DNA of 18,474 nucleotides from JAIBAI01 sp044238875 (GCA_044238875.1 JBIICM010000031.1:1-18474); one strand, 5' to 3'; positions 1 to 7,655 are shown, numbered from the stretch's first letter. Notes: generated by a model from the letters alone, not told the origin. Program-made: numbers and translations.

Positions 1-2
1 TT

Positions 3-998
3 CATGTGATTCCGGGCATTCGGTATAATTACGATGAGAAGAAAATTGATTTTAACCGTCAGACCTACGGAGGCCTGCAGACAACCGATAAAGAACTGCT
101 GAAGCTGAAGAACTCCGTCTACACCAACCAGGCATTCAATACCAGCGCTTACGACCGAAACTTCTCAGGGCAGCTCACATTCTCTTATAAGCCCATCAGT
201 CAGATCAATACCTTCGCCACGGTTTCTACCAGTTACAAGCCCGTTGGTGTTAACCTGGGTGGATTACCCACTGCATCAGGGGCAGTACTGATTGATCTTG
301 CCAGAATCAAACCGGAATTTGTAAGACACCTCGAACTGGGTGTTAAAACCAACCCTACCAAAAATTCTACCCTGAACTTCGTTTACCACTATACTGACAT
401 TAAAGATTACCAGACGCAGGTGCAAACTGCCGAGGTTGGCGTGAACAGGGGATATCTGGCCAATGCAGAGCGAATTTCCGTACAGGGCGCCGAACTTGAC
501 TTCAACATTCAGCTGAATGATCACATCTCACTTTATTCGGCTGTGGCTTATACCGATGGAAAGTATGTCTCGTTTAAAAATGCACCCGTACCCCTTGAGG
601 AAACAGGCGCTAAAACAGCCTTTAAAGATATCTCCGGAACACGTTTGCCGGGTATATCTGAATGGGCAGGATCAGGAGGATTTGAACTGAACTCAGGCCA
701 AACCAAACTTTTTGGTATCAAAGGCAAGTTCTTCCTCGCTGCTGACAACTATTTCCGCTCTGGATTCTCTTCAAGCCCGTCTCCTTCTCAGTTCCTGAAC
801 ATCAGCGGATATGCATTGCTCAATGCCCGCATCGGATTCAGGGGAGCAGATGGATTTTCGTTTTTTCTGTGGACAAGAAACGCCCTCAATAAAAACTACT
901 TTGAACAATTGCTGCCTGCCGCAGGCAATGCGGGTCAATTTGCAGGCGTACTTGGTGATCCCAGAACATTTGGTGCAACCTTACGCGTGCAGCTCTGA
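3..998 (+). CDS. TonB-dependent outer-membrane receptor, C-terminal part (5' end outside window)
   Basis: The reading frame is already open at the left edge (first full codon at position 3), so only the last ~332 residues of a larger protein are present. They look like the distal half of a TonB-dependent receptor barrel: alternating amphipathic strands, segments such as SYKPVGVNLGG, ELGVKTNPT and NARIGFRG, then the closing pattern NKNYFEQL and GDPRTFGATLRVQL. The FEQL...GDPRTFG ending resembles siderophore-type receptors (inference from general family knowledge). The N-terminal plug and TonB box are not in the window. The last residue is Leu rather than the usual aromatic. Such receptors take up iron chelates, cobalamin or glycans across the outer membrane using TonB/ExbBD energy; the ligand cannot be told here. 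The peroxiredoxin gene follows after 77 nt with no terminator seen between them. Confidence 0.88.
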   Translation, partial: HVIPGIRYNYDEKKIDFNRQTYGGLQTTDKELLKLKNSVYTNQAFNTSAYDRNFSGQLTFSYKPISQINTFATVSTSYKPVGVNLGGLPTASGAVLIDLARIKPEFVRHLELGVKTNPTKNSTLNFVYHYTDIKDYQTQVQTAEVGVNRGYLANAERISVQGAELDFNIQLNDHISLYSAVAYTDGKYVSFKNAPVPLEETGAKTAFKDISGTRLPGISEWAGSGGFELNSGQTKLFGIKGKFFLAADNYFRSGFSSSPSPSQFLNISGYALLNARIGFRGADGFSFFLWTRNALNKNYFEQLLPAAGNAGQFAGVLGDPRTFGATLRVQL

Positions 999-1075
999 TA
1001 GACAAGACCATTGTTCAAAAATTCAAAAATTTCAATCACACACCAACAGAATCAAACCATTTTAAACCCAACAAT

Positions 1076-1714
1076 ATGGCAACACTAAGACTGGGAGATA
1101 TTGCTCCTGACTTTACGGCCGAAACAACACAAGGCCGTATTAATTTCTATGAATACCTTGGCGATAACTGGGGTATTTTCTTCTCGCATCCCGCCGATTT
1201 TACACCTGTTTGTACTACTGAACTGGGTGCATCTGCCAAATTAAAGGATGTATTTGCAAAGCGAAACGTAAAGATAATCGCGATCAGTGTGGATCCACTT
1301 GACAAGCATTTCTCGTGGATCAATGACATCAATGAGACGCAAGAAACTTCGGTGAATTTCCCGATCATTGCAGATGATGACCGCAGAATCGCAGAGTTGT
1401 ATGATTTGATTCACCCCAATGCAAGCGAGACTGCAACCGTACGCTCAGTTTTTATTATTGGGCCCGATAAGAAAATAAAACTCACAATCACTTATCCTGC
1501 TTCAACGGGTCGGAATTTTTATGAAATTTTAAGAGTGATTGATAGTCTTCAGTTAACTGCCAATTATCAGGTGGCAACCCCGGCCAACTGGGAGTATGGC
1601 CAAGATGTTGTAATTATTCCATCCATTAAAGATGAGGATATAGCAGCCAAATTTCCAAAAGGTTATAAGCGGATTAAGCCCTACCTGCGGATAACGCCGC
1701 AGCCAAATATTTAA
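1076..1714 (+). CDS. 1-Cys peroxiredoxin (Prx6-type, AhpC/TSA family)
   Basis: This 212-residue cytoplasmic peroxidase reduces hydrogen peroxide and alkyl hydroperoxides. The active-site block HPADFTPVCTTELG carries the peroxidatic Cys46 together with the Pro and Thr of the PxxxTxxC motif. An Arg in TVRSVFII (about residue 122) matches the second conserved active-site residue. No other cysteine occurs in the protein, so it is a 1-Cys enzyme. The extended C-terminal domain (about residues 150-212, including NWEYGQDVVIIPSI and PKGYKRIKPYLR) and the length are those of the Prx6 subfamily. The ATG at 1076 begins the conserved N terminus (MATLRLGDIAPDF). It lies 77 nt after the TonB receptor and is followed by a strong terminator. 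Iron uptake next to peroxide removal makes sense, but co-transcription is not proven. Confidence 0.95.
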   Translation: MATLRLGDIAPDFTAETTQGRINFYEYLGDNWGIFFSHPADFTPVCTTELGASAKLKDVFAKRNVKIIAISVDPLDKHFSWINDINETQETSVNFPIIADDDRRIAELYDLIHPNASETATVRSVFIIGPDKKIKLTITYPASTGRNFYEILRVIDSLQLTANYQVATPANWEYGQDVVIIPSIKDEDIAAKFPKGYKRIKPYLRITPQPNI

Positions 1715-1720
1715 CTTGAA

Positions 1721-1757
1721 AACACCCCGATTCTAAAAAGAATTGGGGTGTTTTTTT
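1721..1757 (+). terminator. Rho-independent terminator after the peroxiredoxin gene
   Basis: A 14-bp stem with one G-T wobble (arms 1721-1734 and 1739-1752, core CACCCC/GGGGTG) has a 4-nt A loop and ends in a run of seven T (1751-1757). It starts 6 nt after the peroxiredoxin stop codon. Confidence 0.9.
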
Positions 1758-1821
1758 GTATTTATTTCTGCAATATGCTCTTCAAATCAGATGGTTATAC
1801 TTTGACAAACAAACGTGATAA

Positions 1822-2202
1822 ATGGAAAAACCAACCTTTAAAGAGGCATTGAGTTTTTGGACAAAGCTTGGTTTTATCAGCTTTGGTGGACCTGCCGGAC
1901 AAGTTGCGATAATGCATGAGTTTTTAGTAGAAAAAAAGAAGTGGATAAGTGATAGTAAATTCCTTCACGCGCTCAATTACTGTATGGTTTTACCCGGGCC
2001 GGAAGCTCAGCAATTGGCAACATATTACTTCGGCAAAGCGGTTGTTTTTCCAAAAGTCTTTTCATTTGCAGCTGTTGACTACGTTTCTTTAGGTTGGACA
2101 ATAATTTCATTTATTGCAATATATCGCTACAAAATCGGAATGATAGCATGGATTGGTATTAGCGCAGTTTTCGGACTTTTGTATTTTTTTGTAACCCATT
2201 GA
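1822..2202 (+). pseudogene. Chromate transporter (ChrA) remnant with large in-frame internal deletion
   Basis: The 126-residue product matches both ends of a ChrA-type chromate transporter but lacks the middle. Residues about 5-70 are the well-conserved start of the family (FWTKLGFISFGGPAGQ, a WISDSKFLHALNYC segment, then LPGPEAQQLATYYFG). From about residue 72 on (VVFPKVFSF, then a hydrophobic helix with YRYKIGMIAWIGI and GLLYFF) it resembles the last helices of the full protein. Full ChrA proteins are ~370-400 residues, so roughly 250-270 residues are missing, and the frame is kept across the junction near 2035-2045. The region is more AT-rich than its flanks. It may be a decayed gene or a still-translated miniature membrane protein. 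DUF4256 starts 3 nt after its stop, so the two are probably transcribed together. A partial -7-like word lies at 1796-1804, off by one base. Confidence 0.75.
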
Positions 2203-2205
2203 CAA

Positions 2206-2817
2206 ATGGAAAACAAAGAATGCCGGCAAATCACAATGAATAAAAGTCAGAGAAAACTTATTACGCCCCCACAGCTCAGTGAACTTTCAGGCATTCTGGA
2301 AAAGCGTTTCAAAAAAAACGGGAACCGGCATCCCGACATTGACTGGGAGACAGTTGCACCCATCCTTGAAAGTGCTGCATTGAACAAACCTGAAAAGATT
2401 TGGTCGCTCAGTGAAATGGAAAGGACAGGCGGAGAGCCGGATCTGGTTGGATTTGACAGCCTGCGGAACGAACTGGTCTTTTATGATTGTTCGCCTGAAA
2501 GTCCGTTGGGCAGAAGGAGCTTGTGTTATGACAGGGAAGCCCTTGATGCGCGAAAGGAAAACAAACCCGCCGGCAGCGCAGTGGGCATGGCAGAAGAAAT
2601 GGGCATTGACATGCTTACGGAGGAGCAATACCGTCAATTGCAGGAACTGGGCACCTTTGACGCCAAAACATCCAGCTGGATCATCACCCCGCCCGACATC
2701 AGGGGTCTTGGAGGCGCCCTTTTCGCAGATTACCGGTACGGAAAAGTTTTTGTGTACCACAATGGCGCACAATCGTATTACGGAGCCAGGGGCTTCAGGG
2801 GCTGCCTTACAGTTTAG
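2206..2817 (+). CDS. DUF4256 family protein
   Basis: This 203-residue soluble protein of unknown biochemical role has no signal peptide or membrane segment. Recognisable DUF4256 blocks are LEKRFKKN, WSLSEMERTGGEPDLVG (about residues 66-82), YDCSPESPLGRRSLCYDREAL, MGIDMLTEEQYRQLQ, FDAKTSSWI, GGALFADYRYGKVFVYHNGA and the ending YGARGFRG. The family is normally about 185-195 residues, so the ATG at 2236 (residue 11, MNKSQRK) is an equally good start. The ATG at 2206 is reported because it lies 3 nt after the preceding stop, favouring coupled translation. The gene is more GC-rich than the ChrA remnant before it. Its 3' end overlaps the minus-strand aguA gene tail-to-tail by 11 bp. The family call is firm; the function is unknown. 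Confidence 0.88.
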   Translation: MENKECRQITMNKSQRKLITPPQLSELSGILEKRFKKNGNRHPDIDWETVAPILESAALNKPEKIWSLSEMERTGGEPDLVGFDSLRNELVFYDCSPESPLGRRSLCYDREALDARKENKPAGSAVGMAEEMGIDMLTEEQYRQLQELGTFDAKTSSWIITPPDIRGLGGALFADYRYGKVFVYHNGAQSYYGARGFRGCLTV

Positions 2818-3859
2818 GTTCCTGCTGGCTCAGGCAGTGAAAGCTCCCCAGCCCCCAGATCAGATCAGTTGAATCAATCGGACATATCTCACGGTCAGGG
2901 AAACAATCCTGAATAATCCGCAGGGCTTGCTCATCTTTTTTGCAGCGGAATACCGGTACCACCACCGAGCGGTTGGCAATGTAAAAATTGGCATAAGATG
3001 CCGGCAGCCGCTGATCTTCCCATATAACAGGGTCAGGCATGGGCAGCTCACAAATGTCGGGCTGTGCACCATTGGCAAGCCGCATACGTTTCAGCTCCGA
3101 AAGATTCTTTGCGAGAATCTGATAGTTTTCGTCGCTCCGCCGGGTCTCAACAACGGTCAGCAAGGTATGGCCGTTCACAAACCTGACGGTATCGTCGATG
3201 TGTCCGTCGGTATCATCACCCACGATTCCGTCGCTCACCCAGAGCACCTGACTGACACCATAGTAGTTATGCAGATACTGTTCAATCTGGCCCTGGTTCA
3301 GCTGAGGATTCCGGTTCGGATTCAGCAGGCATGAACGGGAAGTCAGTAGGCTGCCCATTCCGTTGAATTCAACGGATCCACCTTCCATGACAATGCCGGG
3401 GTAGAAAACAGGCAGGTCAAAGTGTTTGCCGATCAGGGTCGGTATCGCATCATCCAGATCAAAGGGCGGGTACTTGTTGCCCCAGGCATTGTAAGCCCAG
3501 TCAACGATAACTTTCGGATGTTCCGCTTCAGGGTTGACCAGGAATGCCGGACCATGATCCCTGCACCAGGCATCGTTGGTGGGGTGGATAAAAAATTCGA
3601 CGGATCCGGGATCCACACCATGCCGGAGGAGTATTCCGGAAGCATCCCTGCGCATGGCTTCATCGTTTATATTGATCCTTACCTTTTCTCCCTTGAGCAG
3701 TTCGGCGATGAATTTAGCATAGGCAGGGTAAATGCTTTGGATCTTTCCGGGCCAGGAGGCTTCCTTATGCGGCCATGAGAGCCAGGTGGCCTCATGCAGG
3801 GCGAATTCAGGGGGGAAAGCATAACCCAGCTCACGCGGAACCGCTTGCTCAGTCTTCAT
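2807..3859 (-). CDS. aguA: Agmatine deiminase
   Basis: This 350-residue cytoplasmic enzyme of the Porphyromonas-type peptidyl-arginine-deiminase fold hydrolyses agmatine to N-carbamoylputrescine and ammonia. Visible family marks are WLSWPH near residue 26, CRDHGPAFL (residues 99-107), MEGGSVEFNG (158-167), GDDTDGHIDDTVRF (214-227) and the C-terminal HCLSQQEP with the nucleophile Cys342. The frame is open up to 3961, but that stretch lies inside aguB and is not family-like. The ATG at 3859 gives MKTEQAVPRELGYAFPPEF, the normal N terminus. This start sits within the last codons of aguB, an 11-bp overlap that indicates coupled translation. Together with AguB it forms the two-step route from agmatine to putrescine. 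No arginine decarboxylase is in the window. Confidence 0.93.
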   Translation of the reverse strand: MKTEQAVPRELGYAFPPEFALHEATWLSWPHKEASWPGKIQSIYPAYAKFIAELLKGEKVRININDEAMRRDASGILLRHGVDPGSVEFFIHPTNDAWCRDHGPAFLVNPEAEHPKVIVDWAYNAWGNKYPPFDLDDAIPTLIGKHFDLPVFYPGIVMEGGSVEFNGMGSLLTSRSCLLNPNRNPQLNQGQIEQYLHNYYGVSQVLWVSDGIVGDDTDGHIDDTVRFVNGHTLLTVVETRRSDENYQILAKNLSELKRMRLANGAQPDICELPMPDPVIWEDQRLPASYANFYIANRSVVVPVFRCKKDEQALRIIQDCFPDREICPIDSTDLIWGLGSFHCLSQQEPKL

Positions 3860-4724
3860 CAATAAGTCGTTTCGTGATCGGCTGGTAAGAGTCAATGCGC
3901 CTGTCGCGCAGAAATGGCCAGTGGGTGCGGTAGAATCCGGTTTTACCGGTGTCAATTTCAATAACGGCTACTTCTTCATGCTCATGGGGCGCCTGATAAA
4001 GAATGCTACCCATCGGATTGGCCACAAAAGATCCGCCCCAGAACTGCATAGCCCCGTTTTGCTCAAAGCCGACCCTGTTCACGCTCACCACGTGGATGCC
4101 ACTGGCAATTGCATGGCTGCGCTGAATGGTTTGCCAGGCATTGTATTGTTCAGCATTGGTGGCAGCATCCTGTTCAGTGGCCCAGCCGATGGCGGTAGGG
4201 TAAAAAAGCACTTCAGCACCCATCAGTGCGGTAATTCGGGCTGCTTCAGGATACCACTGATCCCAGCAGATCAGCACACCAAGTTTGCCGTGCCGGGTTT
4301 GAAACACCTTATAACCAAGGTCTCCCGGAGTAAAATAAAACTTCTCGTAATAGGCCGGATCATCCGGAATATGCATTTTACGGTACTTGCCAAGATATGC
4401 GCCATCCGCATCGAGAATAGCAGTAGTATTGTGAAAAACACCTTCCGCTCTCTTCTCAAACAATGAGGCTATGATCACCACTTTCAGTTCAGCCGCCAGG
4501 CGGGACAATATTTCCGTAGACGGTCCCGGAACAGCTTCTGCCAGCTCAAAATGCTTATAATCTTCAGTATCGCAGAAATACAGTGAGCGAAAGAGCTCCT
4601 GCAGACAGATTACCTGAGCGCCGCGGGCAGCTGCTTCACGGATACGGGCAACGGCCTTGTTCATATTTTCGGCCGGATGCGCACTGCAGCTCATCTGCAC
4701 CAGGCCGGTTCTGATCAATCCCAT
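3849..4724 (-). CDS. aguB: N-carbamoylputrescine amidase (nitrilase family)
   Basis: This 291-residue cytoplasmic enzyme of the carbon-nitrogen hydrolase family converts N-carbamoylputrescine to putrescine, CO2 and ammonia. The Glu-Lys-Cys triad is visible: Glu43 in CLQELF, Lys116 in YRKMHIP and Cys153 in LICWDQWYPEAAR. The CWDQWYPEAAR string and the DDPAYYEKFYFTPGD segment are diagnostic for the AguB branch rather than for other nitrilases. Length is normal. The ATG at 4724 begins MGLIRTGLVQMSC, the first strand of the fold. It follows the upstream membrane-protein gene after 16 nt and overlaps aguA by 11 bp, so the three minus-strand genes probably form one operon read from the promoter near 5193-5200. 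Confidence 0.94.
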   Translation of the reverse strand: MGLIRTGLVQMSCSAHPAENMNKAVARIREAAARGAQVICLQELFRSLYFCDTEDYKHFELAEAVPGPSTEILSRLAAELKVVIIASLFEKRAEGVFHNTTAILDADGAYLGKYRKMHIPDDPAYYEKFYFTPGDLGYKVFQTRHGKLGVLICWDQWYPEAARITALMGAEVLFYPTAIGWATEQDAATNAEQYNAWQTIQRSHAIASGIHVVSVNRVGFEQNGAMQFWGGSFVANPMGSILYQAPHEHEEVAVIEIDTGKTGFYRTHWPFLRDRRIDSYQPITKRLIDED

Positions 4725-4740
4725 ACTCAGTTGGTGATGG

Positions 4741-5172
4741 TTAAAAGTTCCAGTGGGGGATACGACTTAAAATGAGCACAAGCGCAATGGTGGTGAAAAC
4801 AGCAACGGCCTTGTGCTTCTTCATATCGCCTGATGCCTTTTTAGAGCGTGTACGTCCGATCTGTATCAGTGCCACGCCAATAAGTCCAATCAGCGGATGC
4901 TCAAGTACCACCTTCCTGACCGGGGCATCTTTCATTGCTGCTCCGAAATCCTGCAAGGCGGTTTGAACTACCGGACTTACAAAAAGCAAAATCAGCCCCA
5001 GTATCAGCTGAAGGTGCGCCATTCCGACAAGGATGCCTCCCAGCGTTTTGTCAGACTTTGCATAGCTGCGTTTACCCGCTACGCCCATCCAGCTAAAAGC
5101 AATAACTGCCAGTAAAAGAGGAAGCAGCAGCCAACGCAGGGTATTGTGAAAATTCAGAAGGAATTCGTACAT
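4741..5172 (-). CDS. Small four-helix membrane protein (cytochrome-b-like annotation in Bacteroidota)
   Basis: This 143-residue integral membrane protein has four hydrophobic segments, at about residues 13-31, 46-66, 91-108 and 121-137. Histidines recur at or near membrane positions: HNTLRW at the start, AHLQLILG in helix 2, LEHPLIGLIG before helix 3 and MKKHKA before helix 4. Similar Bacteroidota proteins are often labelled 'cytochrome b', but I see no proven heme site, so that name is only a guess from the histidines. It is the first gene of the minus-strand group ahead of aguB and aguA. Nothing in its sequence ties it to polyamine synthesis. The start at 5172 lies 20 nt downstream of an exact TAnnTTTG -7 box on the minus strand. 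Confidence 0.8.
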   Translation of the reverse strand: MYEFLLNFHNTLRWLLLPLLLAVIAFSWMGVAGKRSYAKSDKTLGGILVGMAHLQLILGLILLFVSPVVQTALQDFGAAMKDAPVRKVVLEHPLIGLIGVALIQIGRTRSKKASGDMKKHKAVAVFTTIALVLILSRIPHWNF

Positions 5173-5192
5173 GATTATTTTTTTAGTTTGGG

Positions 5193-5200
5193 CAAAAATA
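5193..5200 (-). promoter_or_regulatory. Bacteroidota -7 promoter box for the 4741-5172/aguB/aguA operon
   Basis: On the minus strand this reads TATTTTTG, an exact match to TAnnTTTG, 20 nt before the start codon at 5172. A convincing -33 TTG is not present at the usual distance, so the element rests on the -7 match and its position. Confidence 0.55.
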
Positions 5201-5275
5201 CAATCCCCGGTGATATTTATTCATTAAATATAAACCTGATGCAGATTTGGTTGTTTAATAAACCGGTTCAGGTTT

Positions 5276-5309
5276 TTTGTGATCATAAAACCTCTTTGTG
5301 TTACTTTTG
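5276..5309 (+). promoter_or_regulatory. Bacteroidota-type promoter for the TraB/GumN gene
   Basis: The -7 box TACTTTTG (5302-5309) is an exact TAnnTTTG match, with TTTG at 5276-5279 as a possible -33 element, 22 bp upstream. It lies 16 nt before the ATG at 5326. This supports that start over the upstream extension of the frame. Confidence 0.6.
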
Positions 5310-5325
5310 CGCCAAAATTTTACCC

Positions 5326-6228
5326 ATGAGGAGATCATATCAGTTCTCTGTGTTTGTTCTAATGTTTTTCTTTACAGCGATTCTCAAGGCAGCGCCGGCG
5401 GATACGCTTGAACATGCCCTTTTGTGGAAAGTCAGCGGAAAAGGAGTTAGCAAACCTTCCTATCTGTTCGGCACCTACCATCTGATGACAGGCGACTATA
5501 CCAAAAAGGTAAATGGACTGCGTAAAGCTTACAAGAAATCGAAAGTAATTGTAGGAGAGATTCAGCTTTCAGCTGATGTTTCGGCCCAGCTAATGCCGTT
5601 TATGATCATGCAAAAGGGAACCCTCGACAGTCTGTTGGGGAAAGAGCGTTTCGATTCCCTTAATCAGGCGCTTTCAAAAAGAGCAGGTCTTTCAGCTGCT
5701 ATGTTCAATAAAATGAAACCAACTGCGGTTTACACTATTTTTGCCACCACTGAACTTCAAAAAAGTGGTTTGCTGGAGATGGGTAAAGGTTCTCCGATGG
5801 ATTTGTACTTTCAGGAAGAGGGGCGGAAGCAAAAGAAAGAGATCCGTGGCCTTGAAACCGTTCAGCAACAGGCCGACATTCTCTTTGGTGGAGCTACTCT
5901 TGAGCGTCAGGCCGAAATGCTCATGCAATATGTGCGAAAAGGCAGCGAAGGTTCAGCTGAACAAAATAAAAAGATGAAGTATTGTTATTCGGCACAAAAC
6001 CTGAATTGCCTGTCAGGTATGATGAGTTCTTCAGAATTCTCGGATGCTGAAACAAAAGATCTGCTCGATAAAAGAAATAATGCCTGGGTGCCTCAGCTTG
6101 ACGCCTGGATGAAAGAAAACAGTCTGTTTGTTGCGGTAGGCGCACTACATTTGACTGGTGAAACAGGAATGATTCAGCAGCTCCGTAAACTTGGTTATAC
6201 TGTTGAGCCTGTGAGTAATGTTAAATAA
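5326..6228 (+). CDS. TraB/GumN family protein, secreted
   Basis: This 300-residue protein opens with an N-terminal signal sequence (basic MRRSYQ, hydrophobic residues 7-20, likely cleavage near LKAA). The TraB/GumN domain follows: ALLWKVSGKG, KPSYLFGTYHLMTGD (residues about 43-57, with the conserved GTYH), a long helical middle, and the closing FVAVGALHLTGETG, LRKLGYTVEPV pattern. The family is an erythromycin-esterase/Tiki-related fold with suspected metal-dependent hydrolase activity; bacterial members are poorly characterised. The frame stays open back to 5146, but the ATG at 5326 is the true start: it gives a signal peptide and lies just downstream of an exact -7 box. A DUF6580 membrane protein follows closely. 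Location is periplasm or outside the cell (inferred). Confidence 0.9.
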   Translation: MRRSYQFSVFVLMFFFTAILKAAPADTLEHALLWKVSGKGVSKPSYLFGTYHLMTGDYTKKVNGLRKAYKKSKVIVGEIQLSADVSAQLMPFMIMQKGTLDSLLGKERFDSLNQALSKRAGLSAAMFNKMKPTAVYTIFATTELQKSGLLEMGKGSPMDLYFQEEGRKQKKEIRGLETVQQQADILFGGATLERQAEMLMQYVRKGSEGSAEQNKKMKYCYSAQNLNCLSGMMSSSEFSDAETKDLLDKRNNAWVPQLDAWMKENSLFVAVGALHLTGETGMIQQLRKLGYTVEPVSNVK

Positions 6229-6247
6229 TTCAACTTCGAAAGTTTCT

Positions 6248-6817
6248 ATGAAAACAATCACCCCCAAACCAGTTGCAGTTATTGCGGTAATCATAGCAGC
6301 AATTATTTTTCGTTTGATTCCGCACTGGCCCAATTTCACGCCCCTTGCTGCTATTGCGCTTTTAAGCGGAGCCTATATAGCAGACAAGCGGATGGCACTG
6401 ATCGTTCCACTGCTGGCTCTTCTTATTTCTGATTTGGTTACCATTACCTTTATCAATTCAGGATGGACAACCATACCTGAATTCTTCTCCAATGCTGCTA
6501 CTGCTCTCATTTATTTATCATACCTGTTAATGACCTTTATTGGTTTTCGGATCCAAACCCGACAAACAAACGGCTCGCTTGTTTTATCGGCACTGGGCTG
6601 CTCAGTATTGTTTTTCGTAATGAGCAATTTTGGTGTCTGGATGATCAATGACCTGCCAAAAAACCTGACAGGTTTGTTTCAAACTTATATGTTAGGGGTT
6701 CCCTTTTTCGCCTATGATATCGCCGGAAACCTTTTTTACACCTTAGTTACCTTCAGCATGATGAGGGTTATTGTGAGCACCTGGCCGGCATTGAGTATGC
6801 GTGCTGTTAAAAATTAA
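6248..6817 (+). CDS. DUF6580 family membrane protein (ECF-transporter S-component-like)
   Basis: This ~189-residue integral membrane protein has about five or six hydrophobic helices. Family-like signatures are FRLIPHWPNFTPLAAIALLSGAY near the N terminus, then LISDLV and a later SNFGVWM...LTGLFQTYMLGVPFFAYDIAGNLFY segment. The pattern resembles the substrate-binding S component of energy-coupling-factor transporters, but no ATPase or EcfT partner is nearby and no ligand can be named. An ATG at 6218 also opens this frame and would overlap the previous gene by 11 bp. The ATG at 6248 (MKTITPKPVAVIAV) is preferred because family members begin directly before helix 1. It is likely co-transcribed with the TraB/GumN gene. 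Confidence 0.8.
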   Translation: MKTITPKPVAVIAVIIAAIIFRLIPHWPNFTPLAAIALLSGAYIADKRMALIVPLLALLISDLVTITFINSGWTTIPEFFSNAATALIYLSYLLMTFIGFRIQTRQTNGSLVLSALGCSVLFFVMSNFGVWMINDLPKNLTGLFQTYMLGVPFFAYDIAGNLFYTLVTFSMMRVIVSTWPALSMRAVKN

Positions 6818-6853
6818 AACTGCAGCTTTAAGCTTACCGGCAGTATTCAGATA

Positions 6854-7600
6854 ATGTTCAACAATCGCAAGGTAGTAGTGGTTTTGCCGGCTTACAATGC
6901 CGAGAAGACCCTTGAAAAAACCTTCCGTGAAATACCTTTCGATATTGTTGATGATGTGGTGCTTGTTGACGATCACAGTAGCGATAAAACAACTGATCTT
7001 GCCCGTAAGCTCGGAATCACCCATGTAATCAGGCATCAGGCCAACCGCGGGTATGGTGGAAACCAGAAAACCTGTTACAGAAAAGCCCTTGAACTGAATG
7101 CCGATATTGTGGTCATGCTCCATCCTGACTATCAGTATACGCCGCTGTTGATCAATGCCATGGTTTCATTGATTGCAAATGGACTGTATCCCGTTGTTTT
7201 GGGTTCACGCATACTGGGCAAAGGTGCGCTCAGGGGTGGTATGCCCATGTATAAGTACATTGCCAACCGTTTCCTCACCTTCAGTCAGAATTTACTGATG
7301 AATCAGAAGCTGTCTGAATACCACACGGGGTACAGGGCCTTTTCGGCAGAAGTAATCCGTTCAATTGATATTGAGGCCAATTCAGATGATTTCATTTTCG
7401 ACAATGAAATGATAGCCCAGATATTCAGCCGGAACTTTGAAATCGCTGAAATCACCTGTCCCACCAAGTATTTTGATGAAGCCTCTTCGATTAACTTCCG
7501 CCGTAGTGTTAAATATGGTTTGGGCGTACTCAGGGTCTCATTACTTTACAGGTTGCATAAGGCCGGACTGATGCGCTGGAAGGTGCTGCGGAATAATTGA
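6854..7600 (+). CDS. Family 2 glycosyltransferase (DPM1/polyprenol-phosphate-sugar type), soluble
   Basis: This 248-residue GT-A-fold enzyme lacks C-terminal membrane helices. The N-terminal nucleotide-sugar part shows VVVLPAYNAEKTL (residues 8-20), VLVDDHSSDKT (36-46) and NRGYGGNQKTCY. Where most GT2 enzymes carry a DADLQ-type metal motif, this one reads MLHPDYQYTP (residues 88-97); HPDxQY is, to my memory, seen in a sub-group of this family. A later TGYRAF and FDNEMIAQIF match acceptor-side motifs. It most likely transfers a sugar to a lipid or glycan carrier on the cytoplasmic face; donor and acceptor are unknown. It starts 36 nt after DUF6580. An imperfect hairpin follows its stop before the gyrB promoter. 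Confidence 0.88.
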   Translation: MFNNRKVVVVLPAYNAEKTLEKTFREIPFDIVDDVVLVDDHSSDKTTDLARKLGITHVIRHQANRGYGGNQKTCYRKALELNADIVVMLHPDYQYTPLLINAMVSLIANGLYPVVLGSRILGKGALRGGMPMYKYIANRFLTFSQNLLMNQKLSEYHTGYRAFSAEVIRSIDIEANSDDFIFDNEMIAQIFSRNFEIAEITCPTKYFDEASSINFRRSVKYGLGVLRVSLLYRLHKAGLMRWKVLRNN

Positions 7601-7616
7601 AGCTGCAATGTTAATT

Positions 7617-7644
7617 GATTGTGAAAAAGTAGTTTTCTACAATC
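7617..7644 (+). terminator. Possible terminator or hairpin between the GT2 gene and gyrB
   Basis: Arms 7617-7627 (GATTGT plus GAAAA) pair with 7633-7644 (TTTTC, one bulged T, ACAATC) around a 5-nt loop. It lies 17 nt after the GT2 stop and ends 11 nt before the -33 element of gyrB. There is no T run after it, so factor-independent termination would be weak. Confidence 0.35.
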
Positions 7645-7655
7645 AACCGCTTACC

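Noticed and set aside
276..524. 82-residue minus-strand reading frame in the TonB receptor
   Set aside because: It is antisense to a clear barrel sequence and has no independent support.
2287..2772. 161-residue minus-strand reading frame
   Set aside because: It is antisense to DUF4256, matches no family I know and has the composition of a shadow frame.
3860..3961. N-terminal extension of aguA to 3961
   Set aside because: It lies entirely inside aguB and does not resemble the agmatine deiminase N terminus; the ATG at 3859 does.
3921..4466. 181-residue plus-strand reading frame
   Set aside because: It is antisense to aguB, which has all its catalytic motifs; the frame has no family features.
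4741..5172. Calling this gene a cytochrome b
   Set aside because: The histidines are suggestive, but spacing and helix pairs for heme ligation cannot be shown from the sequence.
5146..5325. N-terminal extension of the TraB/GumN gene back to 5146
   Set aside because: The extension overlaps the divergent gene's start and promoter, is not family-like, and hides the signal peptide that begins at 5326 just after an exact -7 box.
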